DNA of 64,000 nt, from contig NZ_JAGHQX010000004.1 in assembly GCF_017744095.1 (NCBI RefSeq), forward strand, positions 186,001 through 250,000, in the 5' to 3' direction. The notes beneath the pieces are model-generated. The model worked only from the letters and a program-made list of their open reading frames with translations, did no database searches and had not been told where the DNA came from. Numbering within the stretch: position 1 is the first letter of the stretch; every line of letters begins with the position of its first letter. The translations under genes were made by a program, and so were the position numbers. The DNA is from Shimia sp. R10_1. Its GTDB lineage: Bacteria > Pseudomonadota > Alphaproteobacteria > Rhodobacterales > Rhodobacteraceae. Positions 44,127 to 51,814 of this stretch are shown here, piece by piece.

Positions 44127-44878
44127 AGGCTGACTGGCAACCGCTGAGAGCAGAGTTCCGCACTTGGCGGTCCGAAGGATTGACGCTGCCGTTTTGGTGG
44201 CGGGATGACGATGCCGTGGTGCCGACGCCTGAACTTGACCAACTTTCGGCGCTCAGCGCGGCGACCGAAGTCCCTGTTCACCTTGCGATTATTCCGAAAC
44301 AGGCAACGCAGGCATTGGCGGATGTGCTGGACGTGCGCTTTGTGCCGATCGTGCATGGTTGGGATCATGTCAGCCATAGTCTGCATGGGGTTAAGAACGC
44401 CGAGTTTGGCGCTGGCCGACAGCTTGAAGCTGTAGAGGATGATTTGAGAAACGCGATTGGGCGGATGCAAGCTCTTTTTGGATCGCGTTTGGCACCAATG
44501 TTTGTGCCGCCATGGAACCGTATGGATACGGCGTTTATGCCAACCCTTGCTGAGCTGGGATATGATGCGGTGTCTGCGTACAATCCACGTAAGCGGGCGT
44601 TTTCTGTTGCGGGCGTTGCTCAAATCAACACGCACCTGGATCCGATTTTCTGGCGTGGGACCAGAGGGTTGGTTGAGCCGGAGGTTCTGGTCGCGCAAGT
44701 GGTTGCTTTGTTGAAAGACCGCAGAGCGGGTGTCACGGACAATCACGAACCTTTGGGATATTTGACCCACCACCTTGTGCACGATGCAGATATCTGGGAG
44801 TTTTCCAGCGAGTTTTTGAAAGAGATTTGCGATGGGCCGGTTCAGCTCTATCGCCATGACCAAAGGGGCGAATTATGA
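44123..44878 (+). CDS. Polysaccharide deacetylase-like protein
   Basis: 251 residues. LPFWWRDDDAVVPTPELDQL near 22-41 provides the metal-binding Asp of the NodB fold, and VHGWDHVSHS near 74-83 replaces the canonical HS/T-x-x-H-x metal motif. MFVPPWNRMD near 129 matches the R-x-P-x-W region. It could remove an N- or O-acetyl group from the glycan made by the operon. It has no signal peptide, so it acts in the cytoplasm, unlike most secreted chitin deacetylases. It overlaps both neighbours by 4 bp. Confidence 0.8.
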   Translation: MKADWQPLRAEFRTWRSEGLTLPFWWRDDDAVVPTPELDQLSALSAATEVPVHLAIIPKQATQALADVLDVRFVPIVHGWDHVSHSLHGVKNAEFGAGRQLEAVEDDLRNAIGRMQALFGSRLAPMFVPPWNRMDTAFMPTLAELGYDAVSAYNPRKRAFSVAGVAQINTHLDPIFWRGTRGLVEPEVLVAQVVALLKDRRAGVTDNHEPLGYLTHHLVHDADIWEFSSEFLKEICDGPVQLYRHDQRGEL

Positions 44879-45351
44879 GCCGTTTGAACAGCATGATGCG
44901 CCGTCTGGCCGCCCAAGCAGATGGGCTTGAGTGGGGCAACACCATGGTGGACAGTCTCGCAGGGGACTTTCTGGACATGGGGCTCGGCAATGGTCGCACC
45001 TACGACCACATCCGTGAGATTGCGCCAGACCGACGGATCTGGGTGATAGACCGTGCCCTGAATTGCCACGCGTCCTGTGTGCCTCCAGAAGAGGATTTTC
45101 TGCAGGGCGAAGCCGAGGAAATGCTGCGAAAAATGGCTTCCGACGGCACTAGAGTCGCTCTGGCGCATTATGATTTTGGCTTTGGGGACAAAGATAAAGA
45201 TGTTGCAGAGGCCGCACGCCTCTCGGCGTTTATCAAAGAGATCATGCTGCCTGGTGGCGTGTTGGTGTCTGGCCAGCCGCTGGTTGGGTTTGAGCAGGTG
45301 CGTGGGCCGACCACCGTGGCACCAGAACGCTATTATTTTTACAGAACATAA
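44875..45351 (+). CDS. Small class I SAM-dependent methyltransferase-like protein
   Basis: 158 residues, shorter than the usual 200-250. FLDMGLGNGRTYDHI near 32-46 is a methyltransferase motif I (DxGxGxG variant). WVIDRALNCH provides the acidic residue after beta-2, and LAHYDFGFGDKD is motif IV-like. The N-terminus RLNSMMRRLAAQADGLEWG is a lid helix. It is the last gene of the glycan operon, so it may methylate a sugar or headgroup. A terminator follows at 45356. Confidence 0.75.
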   Translation: MSRLNSMMRRLAAQADGLEWGNTMVDSLAGDFLDMGLGNGRTYDHIREIAPDRRIWVIDRALNCHASCVPPEEDFLQGEAEEMLRKMASDGTRVALAHYDFGFGDKDKDVAEAARLSAFIKEIMLPGGVLVSGQPLVGFEQVRGPTTVAPERYYFYRT

Positions 45352-45355
45352 GCTT

Positions 45356-45378
45356 ACGCCCGGTTTGTAACCGGGCGT
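45356..45378. terminator. Convergent terminator
   Basis: ACGCCCGGTT (45356-45365) pairs perfectly with AACCGGGCGT (45369-45378), loop TGT, followed by TTCACTT. It sits between the glycan operon and the convergent U32 gene and can serve both strands. Confidence 0.85.
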
Positions 45379-45384
45379 TTCACT

Positions 45385-47040
45385 TCATTCTGCGGCGGGC
45401 AACTTCAGTTCGGTGGCTTCTGCGCGGCTGAGCATAGAACCCATTTTTCGCTCCTTAAGAACGGCGCGTGCTTTGGCGTACATCGGGTCTTCCCAGAAGA
45501 TCAGGCAGCCATTGCACCCCTTGCCGCAGCACCCTTCTGTGCCTTTGCGGTTGGTTTTGAAGCGCTTGGTGTTGGTGTCAGCCTCAATTGCCTCAACCAA
45601 AGCATCGCGGCGACGCTTGTAGGCGGTTTCGTTGGTGGTGTCTTTGACCTCCATGGCGAGCGCCGTTTTGTCGAGTTGCAGACGTTTCCATTGCTCATCT
45701 GTCAGCGCGCGCTCTTTGCGGATCACCGTCATGGCTGGGAAGTTTTCGCGAAGATCCGTCAGGTCTTCGTGGGGAAAGAGAGAGAAGGGCAGGCGGATCA
45801 CGGTTTTGGTGGAGCCGTGGATCACGTCCTTTTTCTCACCCGTTTCGGCGAGTTCATAGTCGTATGCGCGCAGCAGGATGGTGTTGCGGGCAATTGGTGA
45901 CACGATTTCAAGCACATCGCCGGGCTCAAGCTTGTTTTTCACTTCCACATGAAACGCGTCGTCGACCACATCGGTCACAAAACCCGCATACTCCCAATGC
46001 GCAATGGCTTGTGTCTGTTCATAGCCATGCGCGAGGTTGGTCAGGCGGCCTTTGTGGAAGGCGAGCGTGTAGCCACGATTGCCGACGGTTTCCAGCTCAC
46101 CCATGTAGTTGGATGCGTCCCAATTGTCCGGGTCAGCATAATAGTCATCAATCGCCATGCGGTAAGCACGGGCCACAATTGCCGCGTAGTATTCTGATTT
46201 TCCACGCCCCTCGACCTTCAGACTGTCCACACCGATGCGCAGATAGTCATCCAGTTTGGGCAGCAGGCATAAGTCTTTGGAATTTAGGATATAACTGCCC
46301 CGTTCATCCTCCTGAATCGGGAGGAATTCACCGGGGCGTACACCTTCCTCCAGCAGGAATTCGAACATGTGCAAATTGTCTTCGTCTACAATCAGTTCCT
46401 GTACGGTGCCGTCTTTCAGGCGCATGTGGAACTTGTAGTTCCAGCGGCAGGAGTTGGCGCAGTTGCCCTGATTGGCGCCGCGTTCGGCCATGAAATTGGA
46501 CAGCAGGCAGCGGCCGGAGTAGGTCATGCACATAGCGCCATGCACAAAGGCCTCAAGCTTGATGTCGGGACATTTTTCGCGAATCTCTTCGAGTTCGGGA
46601 AAGCTCACCTCGCGGGCGAGAACGACAAGGTCAGCGCCCTGCGCCTGCCAGAACTGAGTGGTTAGCCAACTGGCGATATTGGCTTGTGTCGAGACATGCA
46701 GAGGGATCTCTGGGGCACGTTCGCGGACGTATTGGAAGACGCCAGGATCAGAGATGATAAGCCCATCGGGGTTCACCTTGCGAACGGTGTCGATGTATTC
46801 GTCGAGTTTTGGAATGTCTTTGTTATGGCTGAACAAATTCAGCGTGAGATAGGCGCGTTTTCCGTGCGCGTGACAGAATTTCACGCCTTCGATCACGTCT
46901 TCAAGCGAAAACTCAGACTTGGTGCGCAGGCTCATGTCGGGGGTGCCGAGATAGACGGCGTCTGCCCCGTAAAGAATGGCCATTTTGAGTTTGCGGAGGT
47001 TGCCAGCTGGCATCAAAAGTTCGGATCTGTGTTGGGTCAT
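45385..47040 (-). CDS. U32 family protein, TrhP-like tRNA hydroxylation enzyme
   Basis: 551 residues. Residues 8-35 (LLMPAGNLRKLKMAILYGADAVY in part) and the signature EAFVHGAMCMTYSGRCLLSNF with RGANQGNCANSCRW are the U32 core. In E. coli TrhP and RlhA, U32 proteins make 5-hydroxyuridine in tRNA or 5-hydroxycytidine in rRNA using prephenate-dependent chemistry and an Fe-S cluster. Length and core fit TrhP. An additional Cys-rich tail, CCGKGCNGCLIFW near 520, is present, which could bind a second metal centre. Array B of the 11-bp repeat lies just upstream. Confidence 0.85.
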   Translation of the reverse strand: MTQHRSELLMPAGNLRKLKMAILYGADAVYLGTPDMSLRTKSEFSLEDVIEGVKFCHAHGKRAYLTLNLFSHNKDIPKLDEYIDTVRKVNPDGLIISDPGVFQYVRERAPEIPLHVSTQANIASWLTTQFWQAQGADLVVLAREVSFPELEEIREKCPDIKLEAFVHGAMCMTYSGRCLLSNFMAERGANQGNCANSCRWNYKFHMRLKDGTVQELIVDEDNLHMFEFLLEEGVRPGEFLPIQEDERGSYILNSKDLCLLPKLDDYLRIGVDSLKVEGRGKSEYYAAIVARAYRMAIDDYYADPDNWDASNYMGELETVGNRGYTLAFHKGRLTNLAHGYEQTQAIAHWEYAGFVTDVVDDAFHVEVKNKLEPGDVLEIVSPIARNTILLRAYDYELAETGEKKDVIHGSTKTVIRLPFSLFPHEDLTDLRENFPAMTVIRKERALTDEQWKRLQLDKTALAMEVKDTTNETAYKRRRDALVEAIEADTNTKRFKTNRKGTEGCCGKGCNGCLIFWEDPMYAKARAVLKERKMGSMLSRAEATELKLPAAE

Positions 47041-47129
47041 CGCATGCGCTTTCCTGATCAGGAGGGCCTCCTACACCTTTCGGGAGCCTGGAGCAAATCA
47101 GAGGAAAGCTGTATTTTATATGTGTATAT

Positions 47130-47196
47130 GTATTGCGTCTGTATCTCGGTGGTATCGCGTCGGTATTGCGGCGGTGCGATTGTCGGTATCCGGCGC
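47130..47196 (+). repeat. 11-bp tandem repeat array B (GTATYGCGTCG type)
   Basis: Units in register: GTATTGCGTCT (47130), GTATCTCGGTG (47141), GTATCGCGTCG (47152), GTATTGCGGCG (47163), a 12-bp variant (47174) and GTATCCGGCGC (47186). It fills the 155-bp gap between the TauE/SafE stop and the start of the U32 gene, so it lies in the U32 promoter region. The two best units differ by one base from those of array A. Confidence 0.65.
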
Positions 47197-47942
47197 TACA
47201 GAAATGCGCTGACGCCGCCCCAAATCAGTCGCAAGGCGAGCAGAACGAGAATGATGTTCAGGATGCGATGGAAGCCATGGTCGCTCATCCGGCCCAGAAC
47301 CTGTTTGCCGATCCATGTGCCCAATGCGCCGCAGGCAATCAGACCAGCCATCAGGACTGCCCAATCCGCGAATGCAAATCCAAGCAAACCAAATATTGCG
47401 ACCTTCAATCCATGTTGCACGGTCATCAATGCAGCTTGAGTGGCCACGTGGGTGTGGCGGTCCAGCTGCAGAGTTTTGACATAGCCCGCAACGAAGGGGC
47501 CTGTTGCGCCAAAGAACATGGTTAGGAAGCTGGACATGAGACCGGTCACCAAAGGCCAGCGGGAGAGCCATTTGGGCGGCTTGGCAAACACCACCCATAA
47601 GATGAACACGCCGACAACCGATTGCACGAGCCAACCCGGAAGGCTGACCACGACGCTGCCGCCGATTGCAACGCCAATGAGGGAGCCGACGACAAAAGCC
47701 GGAAGGGCTGTCCATATCAGGTGGCGCAGAAACATGATGGCGCGGATGGCATTGGAACCAAGCTGCACGACCCCATGAACTGGAATGATCGCCGCGGGCG
47801 GAAGCAGCAGCGCACAGGCGGCCAGAAATGCGACGCCGCCGCCGATGCCAAAGGCTGCTGTAATAAAGGAGCCTAAGAAGCTTGTGGCGAGCAAAATGAT
47901 AGCTGCGGATTGCGCCAGCTCTGGAGGCAGAAATGCGATCAT
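47196..47942 (-). CDS. TauE/SafE family membrane transporter
   Basis: 248 residues, about seven to eight membrane helices. AAFGIGGGVAFLAACALLLPP at the start and FFGATGPFVAGY in the middle are the paired G-rich repeats of the TauE/SafE (sulfite exporter/anion permease) family. Substrate is likely an organic or sulfur anion such as sulfite or sulfoacetate, not determinable here. It is a single gene, transcribed toward the U32 gene. Confidence 0.88.
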   Translation of the reverse strand: MIAFLPPELAQSAAIILLATSFLGSFITAAFGIGGGVAFLAACALLLPPAAIIPVHGVVQLGSNAIRAIMFLRHLIWTALPAFVVGSLIGVAIGGSVVVSLPGWLVQSVVGVFILWVVFAKPPKWLSRWPLVTGLMSSFLTMFFGATGPFVAGYVKTLQLDRHTHVATQAALMTVQHGLKVAIFGLLGFAFADWAVLMAGLIACGALGTWIGKQVLGRMSDHGFHRILNIILVLLALRLIWGGVSAFL

Positions 47943-48023
47943 GAGGCCACTTTGGCGGGATGTGATGGGGGTGCAAGTGGCTTGGTACGGCTGTGCGCAG
48001 TAAGCGATGCCTGTGCCGATGGA

Positions 48024-48818
48024 TCAGGGGCGGACAAATTTAGCACCGGTATTGTTTCTGTCCTGAAGAGGCGTCAGAGTTTCGATCTGCACGGTATTGT
48101 CTGCGCGCGCGGCAAACAGCTCTTTCAGGCTGTGATCCAGCGCAGCCCCAAGAGCCACCTTGCGTCCCCGCAGTTCGGCTTTCGCTGCGACCACCGAAGC
48201 AATACGCACGGTGTCATCCTCGAACACAAAGACCGGTGCGCCACTGCTGCCGAAATCTATGTCACAGGATAAGACATAGACGCCCTTCTGCCGGCCCATC
48301 ACCCGGCAGGTTTCTTGCAGTGAAGGGGCCTCTTCGCGCCCGATCGCGTAGGAGACAACACCAATATGTGAGCCCTTGCGCAGGCGGTCGGTGGTCGCAA
48401 ATGGAACGATTGTTGTATTGCGGATCGGGTGATGCAGCTCCAGCAGGGCAAGATCGTTTTGCACGTCTGTGAGGTTGCTCTGTGCTCCGAATGTGTAATT
48501 TGGATGCATTGTGACACGCTTGACGCTGCGATAAGCCTCGGCGCGCCCATTGCGCCAACCGGCGCGAAATTCGATCTGGTTAAGCCTGTGACGTGCGCCA
48601 GTCTGTTTTGAATACAGACAGTGGGCTGCGGTGAGGACAAGATCAGGTGCAATCAATGCGCCGGTGCAAAACCCCCGCCCATCAAGCTCAAGGCGCCCGA
48701 CTGCGCCCCAGTGTCGGCTGTCTTCGCCGGTGTCCAGACGTCGCAATCCAGCGTCTTGTGCAAGGGCACTGCCTGCCAGACAAAGAGCCAAGAGGCTCAC
48801 AAAGACCCTCATGATCAT
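48024..48818 (-). CDS. Secreted trypsin-like serine protease
   Basis: 264 residues from ATG 48818 (GGGAGG five bases upstream). Signal peptide ending SALAQ. A chymotrypsin fold with the full triad: His in LTAAHCLY near 71, Asp in NDLALLEL near 122 and Ser in DFGSSGAPVF near 190. The Cys residues in FCTGALIAP and AAHC pair as in trypsins. It acts in the periplasm or outside. The active-site SGAP in place of SGGP is seen in many bacterial members. It is monocistronic; the target is unknown. Confidence 0.9.
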   Translation of the reverse strand: MIMRVFVSLLALCLAGSALAQDAGLRRLDTGEDSRHWGAVGRLELDGRGFCTGALIAPDLVLTAAHCLYSKQTGARHRLNQIEFRAGWRNGRAEAYRSVKRVTMHPNYTFGAQSNLTDVQNDLALLELHHPIRNTTIVPFATTDRLRKGSHIGVVSYAIGREEAPSLQETCRVMGRQKGVYVLSCDIDFGSSGAPVFVFEDDTVRIASVVAAKAELRGRKVALGAALDHSLKELFAARADNTVQIETLTPLQDRNNTGAKFVRP

Positions 48819-48916
48819 GACGCCTCCCGTGCTTGAACCCAAAGCTTTAGCGTAAGCCTGCGTCGGGACTAGGGTGTCGTACCGACAAAGACGCCGGGTG
48901 CGGCATTATGGCGACA

Positions 48917-50239
48917 TCAACGCAAAATGGGAATTTCCGGCACCCGTTTGCCTGGTTCTGTCAGTGCTCGCGGCTGGGGACCGCCTGTCGCCCAATCCAA
49001 AAGTTCAACGGTGTGCACGATTGGAATGTCTGTGGCAGAGCTAATCTGCATCATGCAACCAATGTTGCCTGCCGCAATGATGTCGGGGTTTTTAGCCTCA
49101 AGCGTGCGCACTTTGCGGGCCTTAAGCTGCCCCGAAATTTCTGGCTGCATCAGATTGTACGTGCCAGCAGACCCACAACACAGATGACTGTCGGCGGGCT
49201 CCACCACCGTGTACCCGGCTTTTTTAAGCAGTTGTTTGGGATAGGTTTTGATTTGTTGACCGTGCTGCAAAGAGCAGGCCGCATGATAGGCCACCACAGT
49301 ATCGTTTTGCTGGGCCTCGGGCAGATCCAGTTTCATCAGAACCTCAGAGACGTCCATCGCAAGCGTACTGACGCGGGCGGCATCCTCCGCGAGCGGATCG
49401 TTGCGGAACATATGGCCGTAGTCCTTGATCGTTGTGCCACATCCGGAGGTGTTGATCACGATCGCATCTAGCCCCTTTGCATCCATTTCAGCACACCAGG
49501 CCTTGATGTTTTTGGCCGCTGCGACATGGCTGTCTTTGGTTTTGCCCATGTGGTGGGTCAGTGCGCCGCAACAGCCTGCGCCCTCTGCGACCACAACTTC
49601 ACATCCAAGCCGGGTCAACAGGCGGATGGTGGCGTCGTTGATGTCGGTGTTCAAGGCTTTCTGTGCGCATCCGGTCATCAGGGCGACGCGCATCTTCTTC
49701 TCTTGTTCGGGTGCAAAGCTTTGCGGATCATCGTTGCGGCTGACCGGTGGAACGGATCTGGGTGCCATGTCCAGCATGGCGCGCAGGCGCGCGTCCGGCA
49801 TCAGAAAGCGGAAGGGTCGCCCGAGTTTCGCGCCAAACAACGCGAGGCGAAAGCGCATCGGATAGGGCAGGATCTGTGCCAGGATCCACCGCAACGCGCG
49901 GTCACTGAAGGGGCGCTTGTAGGTGTTTTCGATGTATTCGCGGGCGTGATCCACCAGATGCATATAGTGGACACCACTTGGGCAGGTGGTCATGCAGGCC
50001 AGACAGCTGAGGCAGCGATCAATGTGCTTTACGGTCTTGGCATCGGGAATGCGCTCGTTTTCGAGCATATCTTTGATCTGGTAGATCCGACCACGCGGGC
50101 TGTCGAGCTCATCGCCCAGCACTTGATAGGTTGGACAGGTGGCGGTGCAGAACCCACAATGCACACAGGCACGCAGGACTTCATTGGCGCGCTGCGTCCC
50201 GGGGTTTTTAAGCTGGTCTTCGGTGAATGTCGTTTGCAT
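48917..50239 (-). CDS. glcF: Glycolate oxidase iron-sulfur subunit
   Basis: 440 residues from ATG 50239 (AGG four to five bases before); an open frame continues upstream to 50389 but overlaps the CPCC gene and lacks family sequence. Two N-terminal 4Fe-4S motifs, CVHCGFCTATCP and CLSCLACMTTCPSG, then the CCG domains with GCCGALTHHMG near 220 and CCGSAGTYN near 370. It takes electrons from GlcD/GlcE during oxidation of glycolate to glyoxylate and passes them to the quinone pool. Last gene of the glcDE-CPCC-glcF unit. Confidence 0.95.
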   Translation of the reverse strand: MQTTFTEDQLKNPGTQRANEVLRACVHCGFCTATCPTYQVLGDELDSPRGRIYQIKDMLENERIPDAKTVKHIDRCLSCLACMTTCPSGVHYMHLVDHAREYIENTYKRPFSDRALRWILAQILPYPMRFRLALFGAKLGRPFRFLMPDARLRAMLDMAPRSVPPVSRNDDPQSFAPEQEKKMRVALMTGCAQKALNTDINDATIRLLTRLGCEVVVAEGAGCCGALTHHMGKTKDSHVAAAKNIKAWCAEMDAKGLDAIVINTSGCGTTIKDYGHMFRNDPLAEDAARVSTLAMDVSEVLMKLDLPEAQQNDTVVAYHAACSLQHGQQIKTYPKQLLKKAGYTVVEPADSHLCCGSAGTYNLMQPEISGQLKARKVRTLEAKNPDIIAAGNIGCMMQISSATDIPIVHTVELLDWATGGPQPRALTEPGKRVPEIPILR

Positions 50240-50243
50240 TTGC

Positions 50244-50600
50244 CTATTCCGGTCGTTCTGGCGTGTGCCACGCTGTGTTGGTGGGATGGCTCTCGAGCTC
50301 TGGTGGAAGCTCTTCTGGGCGGGGTGGGCGCACATGGGGCAGTAAGCGCGGCTCGCAGGCACCGATTTTGCGGTAGTTCCTGCGCCCATCCTCCAAGCTC
50401 AGGTTATTGGCGCCACCATCGTCAAATTCTGGTGTTTGATCGGGATCGTCCTCCCAAAAACACACACCACAGATTTCGTATCGGCCGCGTTCCCGTATGG
50501 TGAGGCAGCCGCAGCAGTGGCAGGGCAAATGTGGCTCAGGACGTGCCGCTTGCCGTGCCCTCCAACGCCGAACCTGCCTGCGTTTGCCTTTTGTGCTCAT
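50244..50600 (-). CDS. CPCC-family Cys-rich small protein inserted between glcE and glcF
   Basis: 118 residues. A compact Cys-rich core, PCHCCGCLTIRERGRYEICGVC followed by FWEDDPDQ, resembles the CPCC family (usual core CPCCGYLT...YEICPVCFWEDD), split here by normal sequence. The four or more cysteines probably bind zinc. The N-terminus is strongly basic and the C-terminus Pro-rich. It overlaps the glcE stop by 4 bp and ends 4 bp before glcF, so it is in the glc operon. No role in glycolate oxidation is known to me. Confidence 0.8.
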   Translation of the reverse strand: MSTKGKRRQVRRWRARQAARPEPHLPCHCCGCLTIRERGRYEICGVCFWEDDPDQTPEFDDGGANNLSLEDGRRNYRKIGACEPRLLPHVRPPRPEELPPELESHPTNTAWHTPERPE

Positions 50601-51736
50601 TCCATCAAGCCTGGATTCAGAATGCTGCGTGGGTCGAATTTGGTTCTGAGGCCTGCGCTGAGTGCCGCGAGCGGGGCAGGTTCAGGCTGAAAAACACCGA
50701 GCCGATCTTTGGTCGCGTCTGAGGCGCGCATCAGTGTGGCGTGACCTTGCGATACAAGCGCACGCACATCTGTGTCTGCGGTGACTTCCACCCAAATCAG
50801 GCCGCCGCCCCAATCATAAATCACTTGCGCCCCGGGGGCGCGCGCTTCGATTGCGGCCACCACCTGTGGGCCATCGGTTGGTTTCACGGAAATGCGCCAG
50901 ACGTCGCCCGCGCCATTGTGAAATGGGGTCACGTCGCGCACCCAAGCCCACGCCTGTGCTGCTGTTGCGGCGTCATGTGTGATTTCTATGTCGGCACCTG
51001 TGCTGGCCAACATCGCCTTGAGCTTTTCGGTGCGATAGGCAACCGATGTTTCCAGCCCCTCGACGCGTATCATCGTGACAGCGGTGCCATCCTTGCCTAC
51101 AGGCAGGTGCGCCGCACCGCTCACATCATAAGGCGAGCCAAGCGCCGCGCTCATGGCTTTTGTGGCAGCGGTTGCGTCTAAGCCGCGCAAAGTCACCGTG
51201 CCTGCGGCTTCTGGTATGGCCTGCACTTTCAGGCTGACCTCTGTTAGCACGCCCAACGTGCCCCAGCTGCCCGCCATCAGTTTGACGAGATCATAGCCGG
51301 TCACGTTTTTCATAACCCGGCCACCGTTTTTGAGAATGCGCCCCGCGCCATCTACAAAGCGCACGCCCAACAAGCTGTCTCGGCAGGCGCCAGCCTGAAT
51401 GCGTCTTGGGCCGCTTACATTTGCGGCCACTGCCCCGCCGATTGTCGGCGTTCCGTTGGTGCCCAGAACGCCGCGATGATCGACGGGCTCAAAGGCCAAT
51501 CGCTGACTTTCGGAAGCAAGCGTCGCTTCGATCTCGGCCATGGGGGTGCCTGCGCCCGCGACAATGGTCAGTGCGCCTGGTTCATAAAGGCGTACACCGG
51601 AAAGGGCTGCGGTGGAGAAAGGCGTACCGATGTTTTGCGCACCAATGTTGCGTGTTCCACCGCCTTGTATGAGGAGCGCGCTCTTTGTGGAGGCCACCAT
51701 TTCTGCCGTTTCGGCTTCGCTTGCAGGTGTCATCAT
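50597..51736 (-). CDS. glcE: Glycolate oxidase FAD-binding subunit
   Basis: 379 residues (ATG at 51736, second ATG at 51733). VAO-type FAD domain: IQGGGTRNIG near 23-32, then TIGGAVAANVSGPRR near 98 and GVRFVDGAGRILKNGGRVMKNVTGYD in the following part, all typical of GlcE. It lacks most of the C-terminal substrate domain of GlcD, as expected for this shorter subunit. It works with GlcD and GlcF. It begins 78 bp downstream of the glcD stop. Confidence 0.93.
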   Translation of the reverse strand: MMTPASEAETAEMVASTKSALLIQGGGTRNIGAQNIGTPFSTAALSGVRLYEPGALTIVAGAGTPMAEIEATLASESQRLAFEPVDHRGVLGTNGTPTIGGAVAANVSGPRRIQAGACRDSLLGVRFVDGAGRILKNGGRVMKNVTGYDLVKLMAGSWGTLGVLTEVSLKVQAIPEAAGTVTLRGLDATAATKAMSAALGSPYDVSGAAHLPVGKDGTAVTMIRVEGLETSVAYRTEKLKAMLASTGADIEITHDAATAAQAWAWVRDVTPFHNGAGDVWRISVKPTDGPQVVAAIEARAPGAQVIYDWGGGLIWVEVTADTDVRALVSQGHATLMRASDATKDRLGVFQPEPAPLAALSAGLRTKFDPRSILNPGLME

Positions 51737-51814
51737 TGTCTTACGTGTCCAAAATCTGGGGTGGGTTTGCGTCTGAACGCGCAGAAGCTGCGCAGAGCGT
51801 TTCTGGGGGCGCGC

